Source: an uncultured Acidimicrobiales bacterium (GTDB lineage Bacteria; Actinomycetota; Acidimicrobiia; Acidimicrobiales; SHLQ01). Taken from it: a DNA stretch of 64,000 nucleotides. The position numbers and the translations under genes were made by a program. The notes under the pieces are model-generated. The model was given only the letters and a program-made list of their open reading frames with translations. It made no database searches and was not told the DNA's origin. Below are positions 25,625-34,038 of this stretch, piece after piece. Where the stretch lies: assembly GCA_938023735.1 (NCBI GenBank), contig CALJDK010000036.1:1-64000 (forward strand). Direction: 5' to 3'. Position 1 is the stretch's first letter, and every line of letters starts with the position of its first letter.

Positions 25625-26617
25625 ATGCCATTCGACCCTCTTTCCGCCGACGCGGTATCTCATCACGCCCCTGCTCGGGCTGCGCTGGCCGGAAACCCCT
25701 CGGACGGATACGACGGCCGAGTGGTAGCAACCGTGATCACCCAGATGTCGGCGACGGTCACGGTTGCGCCGAGCGACACGTTTCGGGTGGGTGACACAAC
25801 ATTCGCGACAACCGACAACCTCCCTCCTTATGACCAAACAGGCGATGCGGCGCTATTCGTTGCATCGATCGCCATCGCCGCCCGCCGATGGCAGGTAACG
25901 CCCTGCACGATTCAGTGGACCACCACGATTCCCCGCTCGGTGGGTCTTTCTGGTTCAAGCGCGCTCGTCATAGCCACGCTCAAGGCGCTCGCCGAACATG
26001 ACCAGCAGCAACTCGACCCCCAACAGTTGCCGTCTATGGCCCTCGCCGCCGAGAAGCTGCTGGGAATCACCGCCGGACTCCAAGACCGAGTCGTGCAAAC
26101 CTTCGGCGGTCTTCAGGACATGACTTTTCCTCGTCGGCCGGCCCGAGGCGAAGCCGCATTCACCCAACGTCTTCTTTCGCCTCGACGCGAACTGGAACTC
26201 GCCGTCCTTTACGACACGTCGGCAGCTGAGCCGAGTCAGGTCTTTCACGGCGAACTCCGGCAACGTTACGACGACGGCGACCAGTCGGTTCGAACCGCCA
26301 TGCGCTCGCTCGCTCGGGCCGCCGAAACGGCCTCTCGGGCTGTCGAGGCAGGGGATCTCAGGGCGCTTGGCGTCGCAATGAATGAAAGCTATGACCTACG
26401 GGCGGGAATGAGCGACCTCTCGCCCAGCCATGTCCGACTCATCGAACTGGTTCGGTCATGCGGGCTTGCTGCGAACTACGCAGGCTCGGGCGGATCCGTC
26501 GTGGCGTTGATCACCTCCACCGCCGGCCGCGACCGACTCGCTGCACTCGCCGACCAACAGAAACTCGGTCTTCACCGGTGGACCGTTCCGCCCTCTCGGC
26601 CGGCCTCCTTCGGGTAG
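25625..26617 (+). CDS. GHMP family sugar kinase-like protein
   Basis: The GHMP fold is indicated by three motifs: HAPARAALAGNPSDGYDGRVV near the N-terminus, the phosphate loop VGLSGSSALVIATLK in the middle, and NYAGSGGSVVAL near the C-terminus. The GNPSD-Y-G segment recalls glucuronokinase-type GHMP kinases, so a sugar or uronic acid is a reasonable substrate guess, but mevalonate- or galactose-type activity cannot be excluded. The ATG of MPFDPLSADAV (330 residues) places the first motif about 14 residues in, as usual; an ATG at 25559 would add 22 residues. No sugar-nucleotide genes are adjacent; the next gene is a glycoside hydrolase-like protein. Confidence 0.78.
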   Translation: MPFDPLSADAVSHHAPARAALAGNPSDGYDGRVVATVITQMSATVTVAPSDTFRVGDTTFATTDNLPPYDQTGDAALFVASIAIAARRWQVTPCTIQWTTTIPRSVGLSGSSALVIATLKALAEHDQQQLDPQQLPSMALAAEKLLGITAGLQDRVVQTFGGLQDMTFPRRPARGEAAFTQRLLSPRRELELAVLYDTSAAEPSQVFHGELRQRYDDGDQSVRTAMRSLARAAETASRAVEAGDLRALGVAMNESYDLRAGMSDLSPSHVRLIELVRSCGLAANYAGSGGSVVALITSTAGRDRLAALADQQKLGLHRWTVPPSRPASFG

Positions 26618-26776
26618 CCGTCGGCGAGCTGTACGAGCGATTTCCAACCTGAACCCCAATCACTTTCGGTACGTACAAAGTATTTTCGACCCGCGCGGCC
26701 AGTCGTTGCAACGAATGGGGCCCATGTGGAAATTGTTCACCGTGGAAACCGGCCCAATCTGGATAGAAATAGTGCC

Positions 26777-28783
26777 ATGATTGCTTCCTCCCGCGGACTT
26801 CGTCTGCTTGCTGTTCTCGCCGTAATCGCCTCGATCTTGGCCATCGTTTCGGTGACATCCGATCAACGGTCGGCAGAGTCAGCCCCAGCGTTACCGATCT
26901 ACGACACTGCGTGGGATCTCCCCTTCTGGGCCAACGAGGGTGAAGCAGCTACCTACCTCGACCATCTCCAGAACGCTGGCTACACCGGTGTCTGGTTGTC
27001 GCTGTTCAACCACACCGGCGGCGGCATGACTGCCACCAGCCCCGGCGCGGGCCACCCAACCGCCAGCCTGAACGAAGGCCAGTTCCAACTCAACGACGGC
27101 TACGCCGCCCACATGACCAAGATCCTCGACATGGCCCACGCACGCGGCCTCAAGGTCGGTCTGGTTCCAATCTGGGGTGTGTTCTACCTCAACGATCTCC
27201 GCCAAGGTTGCAGCAACGGCGGGGGCGGCGGCAGCGGCGCCGGACCCCTCAAGAGCTGGAACTCGTACTGGCTCGGACAGCAGATCGCCCGCAAATTCGC
27301 CAGCCATCCGGCCATCCAAAGCTGGGTTCTAGGCGGCGACAACTTCTGTGGTTGGGAAGACGTGAACATCTGGCGCAACCTTGCTGCCGGTCTCGAAGCC
27401 GAAGGCGCATGGCAGCCAATGACCTACCACACTGCCGGTCTGCAATCCCGCCAACTCCAGTTCGCCAACGAAGGCTGGGTCGACTTCCTCTCGCCCCAAA
27501 CCGGGCACTGCATCACCGCCGGTGAAGCCGAAGCCGCCCTTCGACGGGTAAAAAATGCCACCAACAAACCGGTCTGGGCCGCCGAGATGCGCTACGAAGC
27601 CGCCGAACCCGACTGGCCAATCTGTCCCGCTCACGGACCAGGGAACCCACCGGACGCCGCCGACATCACCGCCGACGTGCAAGCAGCTCGACGAGTCGGA
27701 GTTGCAGCCATCATGTTCGGCAACAACGAACGCTGGCAGTGGGCCAGCGGCGGTGCGCTCGGCAGCCGCGGCGGCGGCACCGCCAAGGTCTTCTCCACCT
27801 TCTGGTCACCCGGCGAACGGGCGTTCCTGGCCGCAACCGGCGGTGGGACGCCACAAACAACCGTGCCGCCCACCACTCCTCCCCCAGCACCAACGGCGCC
27901 GCCATCGACCCAACCACCACAGGGTGACGCCACCACCGTCGTCATCTACGCCGCTGGCCAAACCGGATCCGAACGGCTTCGGCTTCACATTGGTGAGCGA
28001 GTGATCTCGGACTTCGACGTTCGGGTCACCATTGCGTCGAACAACCTTCAGCGGTTCGAATACATCGTGGCTGGCAACGTCACCCCCGGACAGGTGCGGG
28101 TGAACTTCATCAACGACTTCCGCAATGCCGACGGATCGTTCGACCGCAACCTCAAGATCCCGGGCATCGAGCTCAACGGCAACTACTACGCCACCACCAA
28201 CCCGGCCGTGTACTCCGAGGGCGGCTACACCATCGACAGCGGATGTCAGCCGGGCAACAAACGAACCGACCATCTCGCCTGCACCGGCTTCTTCCAGTTC
28301 GCCGATGTTGCGCCCGATATAAACCCGAACGACACAACCCCGACGTCACCTCCAGCTACACAACCTCCCGCCACACAACCTCCAGCCACCCAGCCTCCGG
28401 CTTCGCAGACCGACTCGATCGTTCACATCTACGCCGCTGGCCAAACCGGCGACGAGATCATGGACCTTCGTATCGACGGTAGGACCGTTGCCACCTGGAA
28501 TGTGGGCGGCGACATCTTTGCCCCCCGGTATCAGGAGTTCACCTACCGCCACGACGGGCAGCTATCGCCGTCGCAGATCCGAGTGCGCTTCCTCAACGAT
28601 CTCTGGGCACCGCCCATTGACCGCAACCTTCGCGTCGACCGCATCATGGTCGACGGTGTGACCTACCAGACCGAAGATCCGGGCGTTCGGTCAAAGGGCA
28701 GCTGGAATCCTCGCAACGGTTGCAACACCGGTGAGAAGCAAAGCGAAACCCTTCACTGCGAGGGCTGGTTTCAGTTCAACTAA
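26777..28783 (+). CDS. Secreted DUF4038-like glycoside hydrolase with two CBM60-like modules
   Basis: The 668-residue protein has a signal peptide (MIASSRGLRLLAVLAVIASILAIV, cleavage near SAESA). A TIM-barrel-like catalytic region (about 40-350) follows, with DUF4038/GH140-type blocks: YDTAWDLPFW at the start, LKVGLVPIWG, and SWVLGGDNF for the acidic strand. A Pro/Thr linker leads to two copies of a module of about 120 residues (about 385-505 and 545-668). Each begins VxIYAAGQTG and contains RVxFxND, which fit calcium-dependent CBM60-type xylan binders; the second linker has tandem ATQPP units. The track's GTG start would bury the signal sequence. It probably degrades a plant or algal polysaccharide; the exact substrate is unknown. 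Confidence 0.8.
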   Translation: MIASSRGLRLLAVLAVIASILAIVSVTSDQRSAESAPALPIYDTAWDLPFWANEGEAATYLDHLQNAGYTGVWLSLFNHTGGGMTATSPGAGHPTASLNEGQFQLNDGYAAHMTKILDMAHARGLKVGLVPIWGVFYLNDLRQGCSNGGGGGSGAGPLKSWNSYWLGQQIARKFASHPAIQSWVLGGDNFCGWEDVNIWRNLAAGLEAEGAWQPMTYHTAGLQSRQLQFANEGWVDFLSPQTGHCITAGEAEAALRRVKNATNKPVWAAEMRYEAAEPDWPICPAHGPGNPPDAADITADVQAARRVGVAAIMFGNNERWQWASGGALGSRGGGTAKVFSTFWSPGERAFLAATGGGTPQTTVPPTTPPPAPTAPPSTQPPQGDATTVVIYAAGQTGSERLRLHIGERVISDFDVRVTIASNNLQRFEYIVAGNVTPGQVRVNFINDFRNADGSFDRNLKIPGIELNGNYYATTNPAVYSEGGYTIDSGCQPGNKRTDHLACTGFFQFADVAPDINPNDTTPTSPPATQPPATQPPATQPPASQTDSIVHIYAAGQTGDEIMDLRIDGRTVATWNVGGDIFAPRYQEFTYRHDGQLSPSQIRVRFLNDLWAPPIDRNLRVDRIMVDGVTYQTEDPGVRSKGSWNPRNGCNTGEKQSETLHCEGWFQFN

Positions 28784-28812
28784 CGGCGATCTGAAGAGCG
28801 GCTTTTAGCCCC

Positions 28813-29142
28813 TTAGCAAGACTCAGCGTCGGCTGGCCGATGTAGCACCGCTCCACTGATGGCAATGGTAAGCCCATCATCGGTGGCCGTGGCCTGACCG
28901 TCGGCAATGAGGCTGTAGGTCTGCGTTTCGGTGGGCGGCCACAGCAGCACCACGCTTGGCCGTTCGGCCACGGCGGCTCGGGTTCCCTTCCCTGCCGGAC
29001 ACGTCGCCACCCCGTCGGCAATCGCTACCAATTGATGGGTGACGTGCGACGTGCCGTCGGACTTGGTGGTTATCACGAAGGCAGCGGGCCCGTACTCGGC
29101 GGCTTTGTCGGCAAGTTCTTCGGGGCTTACGCGAACACTCAT
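28813..29142 (-). CDS. Flavin split-barrel (PNPOx-like) small protein
   Basis: This 109-residue protein resembles the pyridoxamine 5'-phosphate oxidase-like FMN-binding split barrel: AFVITTKSDGTSHVTHQL then VATCPAGKGTRAAVAERPSVVLLWPP. It lacks the C-terminal substrate-binding part of true PdxH and is too short for that enzyme, so a general flavin- or F420-dependent reductase or a non-catalytic flavin binder is likely. It overlaps the aminotransferase stop (ATGA), suggesting coupled expression with ilvE. The 29-nt gap to the convergent hydrolase gene holds no obvious terminator. Confidence 0.72.
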   Translation of the reverse strand: MSVRVSPEELADKAAEYGPAAFVITTKSDGTSHVTHQLVAIADGVATCPAGKGTRAAVAERPSVVLLWPPTETQTYSLIADGQATATDDGLTIAISGAVLHRPADAESC

Positions 29143-30152
29143 ACTGGCAACATCCAGCCGTGGGTGTCGTCGGAGGTTCCAGCATGAATCGACGTCAGCG
29201 CTTCGCGCAGCTTCAACGTGTTGGGGCCTGGCTGGCCATCGCCTACCTGGACCTTGTGTCCATCGGCAATCAGCGAGCCGACCGGGGCAACCACCGCCGC
29301 TGTACCCGACAAGAACACCTCACCGCTTTCGCTCCAGGCCAACAACTCTTCGACCGAGATCGAGCGTTCCTCGATGGCATAACCAAGCTCGTTGGCCAGG
29401 GTCAGGAGCGACGCTCGGGTCACACCGTGCAGAAACGACTCGTCGAGGTTACGAGTGATCAGCGTCTTGTCGTCGACAAGGAAGAAGTTGGATGCGCCGG
29501 TCTCGGTGATATCGCCATCTGTGGCAAAGAGCACCTGGTCGGCCACGTGGTCACGTTTCGCATCGAGGGTTACGCCCAGCGCCATCACATAGTTGGCGCC
29601 CGACTTCACCATGCCGAACTGGGGCGTGGTGCGAGGAGTACTGCTTTCGATCAGCAGGGTGAGGGGCCGAATGCCACCGGCAAAGTAATCGCCGACCGGG
29701 CTGTTGAGAATGTAGAGAAGTGTGGACTTGCTGGGGGTGGCTGCGGCACCGATGTTGGGTTCGGTACCGATGAGCGTGGGCCGGATATAGAGCGAGCCGG
29801 GGGCATCGGGGCAGTCCGCCACGTTCGAGGCGACCGCATCGATCACCATCTGGCGGATCAGCTCGGCGTCGGGAACACCCAGATAGAGCTTGGCGATACT
29901 TTGACGGAACCGGGCAACGTGGTCGTCGAGGCGAAATATTGCAACACCTCCGTCGGGCTGACGGTGAGCTTTGAGCCCTTCGAAACAGGTCGACCCGTAG
30001 TGCAGCGCGTGAGTCGCTGGCGAAAGGACGAGGTCACGCAAGGGTTCGACCGACCCGCCGTAGCTGTAGTCATCTCCATCGCCAACCGCAATGGTGAAGT
30101 TCTCGCTAAAGAGCGTGCCAAACGGTTCGGAGAAAGGATCGCGTGAAGCCAT
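29139..30152 (-). CDS. ilvE: Branched-chain amino acid aminotransferase
   Basis: This fold-IV PLP aminotransferase catalyses the last step of Val/Leu/Ile synthesis and the first step of breakdown, using 2-oxoglutarate. Starting at MASRDPFSEP (337 residues) it shows the family blocks ALHYGSTCFEGLKAHR, YIRPTLIGTEP, MVKSGANYVMAL with the catalytic lysine in KSGANY, and ETGASNFFLV. The track's 53 extra N-terminal codons are excluded because TAAAGT lies eight nt before this ATG and homologues start here. azlCD elsewhere in the window would export the same amino acids, but there is no linkage. Confidence 0.93.
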   Translation of the reverse strand: MASRDPFSEPFGTLFSENFTIAVGDGDDYSYGGSVEPLRDLVLSPATHALHYGSTCFEGLKAHRQPDGGVAIFRLDDHVARFRQSIAKLYLGVPDAELIRQMVIDAVASNVADCPDAPGSLYIRPTLIGTEPNIGAAATPSKSTLLYILNSPVGDYFAGGIRPLTLLIESSTPRTTPQFGMVKSGANYVMALGVTLDAKRDHVADQVLFATDGDITETGASNFFLVDDKTLITRNLDESFLHGVTRASLLTLANELGYAIEERSISVEELLAWSESGEVFLSGTAAVVAPVGSLIADGHKVQVGDGQPGPNTLKLREALTSIHAGTSDDTHGWMLPV

Positions 30153-30228
30153 AACCGCAGACTTTACCCATGTCGCCGCCACGGGATCCCTATTTAGCCC
30201 CGCAGAAGGCCCGCAGGGCGAGATTCGC

Positions 30229-30870
30229 TCAGACGATCTTGCGTTTTGCGGCCCACGTGGTGAGCTGATGCCGATTGGAAAGTTGCAGCTTTCGGAGCAC
30301 CGCCGACGCATGGGTTTCGACGGTCTTTACCGAAATGTCGAGCTTGGCCGCCACCTCTTTGTAGGCGTAACCGCGAGCGAGCAGTCGCATGACCTCGCGC
30401 TCGCGATTGGTGAGCTGATCGAGCTCGGGGTCGACCGGCGTCGGCTCGGAGGTGGCAAACGCGTCAAGAACAAAGCCGGCGAGTCGAGGCGAGAACACCG
30501 CATCGCCTTCGGCAACCCGCACGATGGCCGAAGCCAACTCGTCGCCGTTAATGGTCTTGGTGACATAGCCACGGGCACCGGCCCGCACCACGCCGATGAC
30601 ATCTTCGGCGGCATCGCTCACCGATAGGGCCAGAAACTTTGCCTCGTTACCTTCGGCCGCCACCTGGGTGATGACCGAACCGCCCGTGCCGCTGGGAAGG
30701 TGCACGTCGAGAAGCACCACATCGGGGTTCGTATCGAGAATCACGTCGACGGCCTCGGCAATATCGCCGGCCTCGCCAACAACATGCACTGCATCGCCAA
30801 GCGACGTGCGCACGCCCGAACGTACCAACTCGTGATCGTCGACAATCACGACTCTTGGTTGCCAACTCAT
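30229..30870 (-). CDS. LuxR/NarL-family response regulator of the PspC locus
   Basis: The protein of 213 residues has a receiver domain (about 6-120) with acidic pair DD (10-11), phospho-acceptor in VVLLDVHLPSG, and a conserved lysine (VTKTING), followed by a LuxR helix-turn-helix (about 145-210: LTNREREVMRLLARGYAYKEVA... VKTVETHASAVLRKL). It overlaps the kinase stop by 4 nt (ATGA), so it is the cognate regulator. The palindrome upstream of the kinase gene is its likely target. The start at MSWQPRVVIVDD is preferred over the long track start. Confidence 0.92.
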   Translation of the reverse strand: MSWQPRVVIVDDHELVRSGVRTSLGDAVHVVGEAGDIAEAVDVILDTNPDVVLLDVHLPSGTGGSVITQVAAEGNEAKFLALSVSDAAEDVIGVVRAGARGYVTKTINGDELASAIVRVAEGDAVFSPRLAGFVLDAFATSEPTPVDPELDQLTNREREVMRLLARGYAYKEVAAKLDISVKTVETHASAVLRKLQLSNRHQLTTWAAKRKIV

Positions 30871-32090
30871 GATGCGGCCTTTCGTTGTGCCGGAAGAATT
30901 AGGTAGACCTCGGCGCCTTCGCCCGGCGCTGAGGTGATGGTGGACTCGCCACCGATACGTTTCATCCGACGAACGATGGAGTCGCGGATACCTCGCCGAT
31001 CCTTCCCGATCAGCCCGGGATCGAACCCAGCGCCGCGATCGCGTACCCAAACCTCGACTTGGCCTTCATCGCCTTCGACAAACACCGAGATCTGGGACGA
31101 GCCGGAGAACTTCGACGCGTTCACCATGGCTTCTCGTGCCGCTTTGGCCAGGGTGACTACCGAATCGTCGACTGGAACGTCGCCGACCACCACCAGCTCG
31201 ATGGGCACCCGGTGGCGCTCTTCGACATCGGATACTGCCGACTCGAACAACGTGACCAGATCAACATCGGTATGCACAAAGGACTCGGGCCGGGCATACA
31301 GCCATGACCGCAGCTCTCGCTCCTGCCGGCGAGCCAGACTTGCCGCCTCGAACGGATCGTCGGTGCGCTGAATAAGCGCCAAGGTCTGAAGCACGGAGTC
31401 GTGAAGGTGCGCAGCAAGATCGGCGCGCTCATCAGCTCGAACCCGTTTTCGACGCTCGTCGGCAAGATCGGTCAGCAACACATAGATCCAGGGCCCAAAC
31501 ACCAACGCCAAACCGCCCACGACGAACAGCACAACAAAAAGGCTTCCACCCAAGGTCGAGAGCGACATTTCGGTGAGCAATGCCGACCCGATACCACCGG
31601 CAACAATGAGTCCGCCGGCAATAATGCGCAGCGTTCCATACCGGCTGTCGCCCTGCATCGCAGAGGAGAACTGCCCCCGACGGCCATCGCCGAGCTGCCA
31701 CGACACCACTCCGAAACCAGCCGACACCAGAAGCACCGGCCAGATGTACTCATCGACAATGAGCGAGCTGTCGGTTCGGCCCAGAAGTACAACAAGGCCC
31801 CAAACCAACAGCGCAAGGCCAAGGACCTTCGAATTTTCGGTCGGCCAATCGTCGGCCATCTCAACCGGTTCGGTGGACCGCATGAGGAGAAAAGCGCCAA
31901 CATAGAAAATGACACCAACACCGGTGAGCGCCAGCGTCACAAATGCCAGTCGCACCAGGGTGGTCTCGAGGAAGAACCGGCGGGCTAATCCGGCAGACAC
32001 TCCAGTGAGTAGACCATCGGCAGCACGAGCGGGCCGACCGAAACGGTGCGGACTCGCAGAGAACTGAAGTGACGGGTTGGTGTCGGTCAT
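30867..32090 (-). CDS. PspC-domain sensor histidine kinase
   Basis: Starting at MTDTNPSLQF (407 residues), the N-terminus (about 20-85) is a PspC domain (ADGLLTGVSAGLARRF, then a membrane helix). Further membrane segments run to about residue 200 (for example VLGLALLVWGLVVLL and SLFVVLFVVGGLALVF). A HisKA_3 dimerisation domain carries the phospho-acceptor in HLHDSVLQTL (about 225), and the HATPase domain (about 300-405) has N-box-like REAMVNASKFS and DRGAGFDP. It resembles LiaS/PspC-type kinases that sense membrane stress. It pairs with the LuxR regulator downstream and faces a PspC/LiaF-like gene across a common promoter region. Confidence 0.9.
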   Translation of the reverse strand: MTDTNPSLQFSASPHRFGRPARAADGLLTGVSAGLARRFFLETTLVRLAFVTLALTGVGVIFYVGAFLLMRSTEPVEMADDWPTENSKVLGLALLVWGLVVLLGRTDSSLIVDEYIWPVLLVSAGFGVVSWQLGDGRRGQFSSAMQGDSRYGTLRIIAGGLIVAGGIGSALLTEMSLSTLGGSLFVVLFVVGGLALVFGPWIYVLLTDLADERRKRVRADERADLAAHLHDSVLQTLALIQRTDDPFEAASLARRQERELRSWLYARPESFVHTDVDLVTLFESAVSDVEERHRVPIELVVVGDVPVDDSVVTLAKAAREAMVNASKFSGSSQISVFVEGDEGQVEVWVRDRGAGFDPGLIGKDRRGIRDSIVRRMKRIGGESTITSAPGEGAEVYLILPAQRKAAS

Positions 32091-32148
32091 ACTTCTTTCA
32101 TGATCGCATGTCGCGACCCCCAAACACTACGGGGTGTTTCCCTGAGGA

Positions 32149-32167
32149 CCCTGAGACCATCTCAGGG
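32149..32167. promoter_or_regulatory. Palindromic operator candidate in the PspC divergent region
   Basis: CCCTGAGA-CCA-TCTCAGGG is a perfect 8-bp inverted repeat in the 148-bp gap between the PspC-kinase and PspC/LiaF-like genes. Additional half-sites flank it (CCCTGAGG at 32140-32147 and TTCAGGG at 32172-32178). Clustered half-sites in a shared divergent region are what an autoregulating LuxR-type regulator of this locus would need. Binding is inferred, not shown. Confidence 0.6.
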
Positions 32168-32238
32168 ATGATTCAGGGTTGTCCCCGATACCGGCACCGC
32201 CCGCATTCCTCGATGCTTAAGTCATGCAGGAAGCAACC

Positions 32239-33540
32239 ATGAACCCACCAAACTCCAATCCACCGCCGCCCCCGGCACCGGCGCCGAAGATCCTTCGGCG
32301 CCCAACCCACGGGCGCAAGCTCGCCGGCGTGGCGCAATCGATTGCCGACTACCTGGTGATCGACGCCACCATCGTTCGAATCCTCTTTGTGATCTGTGGA
32401 TTCCTCGGCGGCAGTGGAGTCATCCTCTACCTGGCCGGAGCAATCCTCATTCCGTCCGAGGATGGCGCGGGCGCAAACTTCACCACGATCGACAGCATCA
32501 AGCGTGATCGAAGCACCGCCACCATCATTGGCCTCATCGTCGCAGCCGTTGGCAGCATCGTGTTGTTGGGCGAGCTGAGCGACAGCGATCTGATCGCTCC
32601 TCTCCTTCTGGTAGCGGTAGGTTGCGGCCTCCTTCTCTGGAAGTCCGACGGCACAACGGGAGTCTCCGGCGGAACGGGCAACGCAACCGTGGCCGCACCG
32701 CCGTCGCCCGGGGTTCCCGGCGACACCGCAGCCAAACAGCAGGTCAGCGGCTACGAACCGCCGCCGGTTCCCACCTCGATGAACGCATTCGGCGCCGCGC
32801 AGGAGCAGCCCTACGGCGCCGACGCAACCGAACCAATCCCGCCGGCCCCTCGGGTTGGCTCCGATGGCGACGTGCCGTGGGTACCACCACAGGCAACCCA
32901 ACCAACACCGCCGCCATCGCAACCCAAGCCCAAACGACCCAAGTCGCGTCTGCCATGGCTCGCACTTGCCGGACTCATGATGTTCTTCGGCATCGCCATC
33001 GTGCTCAACGAGTCGGGCGCACTCAATGTTGATGCCGACCGCACCATCGCCTGGGGTCTCGCCGGCGTCGGCGGCGTCCTTGCCTACAGCGCCTTCTTCG
33101 GCCGGGCCCGTTCGCTCATCTTTGTCGGACTCCTCATGCTGCCCATCATGTTCGCGGCCGGTGAAACTGTCGATGGGTTCAACATCAACTTTGAGACCAC
33201 TCGGGTTCAGGTTGATGGCCTCAATATCTCCGAGGTTCGTGGACGAACGAATGAGACCGGAGTCGGATCGGTCGAATACGACCTTCGAGAGCTCGACCTC
33301 GACGGCGGGACCGAAACCATCGACATCGAACATGGGGTCGGCGAAGTACTCGTGCGAGTACCAGACGACGTCGAACTCGACATCGACGCAAGCGCCGGAG
33401 TCGGCGACGTCGACATCCTCGGGCGGCAGGCCGGCGGACCGGGTGCTGAAATGAGCTACGGCAGCGGTTCAGGGAACTCAAACGGAAAGCTGATCCTCGA
33501 CATCGAGATCGGCATAGGAGAAATCAAGGTAACGAAATGA
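32239..33540 (+). CDS. PspC-domain membrane protein with LiaF-like C-terminus
   Basis: The protein is 433 residues long. After a proline-rich start, a PspC domain (about 24-75: LRRPTHGRKLAGVAQSIADYL, then a membrane helix) is followed by more hydrophobic segments (about 95-140), a proline/glutamine linker (about 145-235) and further membrane segments (about 240-315). The C-terminal domain (about 320-433: ETGVGSVEYDLRELDLDGGTETIDIEHGVGEVLVRVP) resembles the LiaF C-terminal beta-helix. LiaF-type proteins restrain cognate kinases. I use the ATG at 32239 because AGGAAG precedes it by five nt. It sits opposite the PspC kinase and overlaps the small membrane gene downstream. Confidence 0.85.
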   Translation: MNPPNSNPPPPPAPAPKILRRPTHGRKLAGVAQSIADYLVIDATIVRILFVICGFLGGSGVILYLAGAILIPSEDGAGANFTTIDSIKRDRSTATIIGLIVAAVGSIVLLGELSDSDLIAPLLLVAVGCGLLLWKSDGTTGVSGGTGNATVAAPPSPGVPGDTAAKQQVSGYEPPPVPTSMNAFGAAQEQPYGADATEPIPPAPRVGSDGDVPWVPPQATQPTPPPSQPKPKRPKSRLPWLALAGLMMFFGIAIVLNESGALNVDADRTIAWGLAGVGGVLAYSAFFGRARSLIFVGLLMLPIMFAAGETVDGFNINFETTRVQVDGLNISEVRGRTNETGVGSVEYDLRELDLDGGTETIDIEHGVGEVLVRVPDDVELDIDASAGVGDVDILGRQAGGPGAEMSYGSGSGNSNGKLILDIEIGIGEIKVTK

Positions 33541-33914
33541 ACTCACTCAACATCACCAAGCACCCCATTGACCGAACTGCACTGATTGCGGGAATCATGT
33601 TTACCTTTGCCGGACTTGCCTACCTTGTTGACGACCACGGAATTATCAATGTCACCGAAGGGGCCGTGGCGGGCACCGTGGTCATCGTGATCGGCCTGGT
33701 GCTACTGCTCGCAGCGGTCATCGACAGCCCTGACGTTCCACAGCTCGCCACCGAGGCGCCAGCCGATATAACCGATGGTCTGTTCGGTTCCTCGACCGAA
33801 ACCGACATCACCGACAACGCCGACTTCAGCTGGGCAACCAACGCCCCCGCAGCACCGGCAGCACCGGCCCTGTTCAACGAAAGCGCCGAGTTCACCCCCG
33901 ACGAAGCCGAATAA
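33537..33914 (+). CDS. Small membrane protein of the PspC locus
   Basis: The product is 125 residues with two predicted membrane helices (about 14-33 and 42-63: AGTVVIVIGLVLLLAAVI), then an acidic alanine/proline-rich cytoplasmic or external tail. It is not recognised as a named family. The 4-nt overlap (ATGA) with the PspC/LiaF-like gene shows it is co-expressed and probably functions with it at the membrane. A hairpin follows the stop. Confidence 0.75.
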   Translation: MNSLNITKHPIDRTALIAGIMFTFAGLAYLVDDHGIINVTEGAVAGTVVIVIGLVLLLAAVIDSPDVPQLATEAPADITDGLFGSSTETDITDNADFSWATNAPAAPAAPALFNESAEFTPDEAE

Positions 33915-33918
33915 CCAG

Positions 33919-33953
33919 CGCGACACAGGTGTCAGACACGAGTGTCGCGGTTT
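33919..33953 (+). terminator. Hairpin terminator after the PspC/LiaF unit
   Basis: CGCGACAC pairs perfectly with GTGTCGCG; the inner loop contains a smaller GTGTC-A-GACAC palindrome. It is followed by GTTTGG, a short T-run, so it is probably but not certainly an intrinsic terminator. Confidence 0.5.
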
Positions 33954-34026
33954 GGTCGACATCCGTGTGGGCATTGAACCGCACTTCCGAGGCTGCCGGA
34001 ATCGTGAACTCGCGTTCACGGACCGG

Positions 34027-34032
34027 TAGCCT
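34027..34032 (+). promoter_or_regulatory. -10 element of a leaderless promoter for mshC
   Basis: TAGCCT is followed by six bases and then the GTG start of mshC. Confidence 0.5.
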
Positions 34033-34038
34033 CGGCGC

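Noticed and set aside
30152-30311. 53-residue N-terminal extension on the aminotransferase
   Set aside because: A TAAAGT hexamer eight nt before the internal ATG and family length both support the shorter start.
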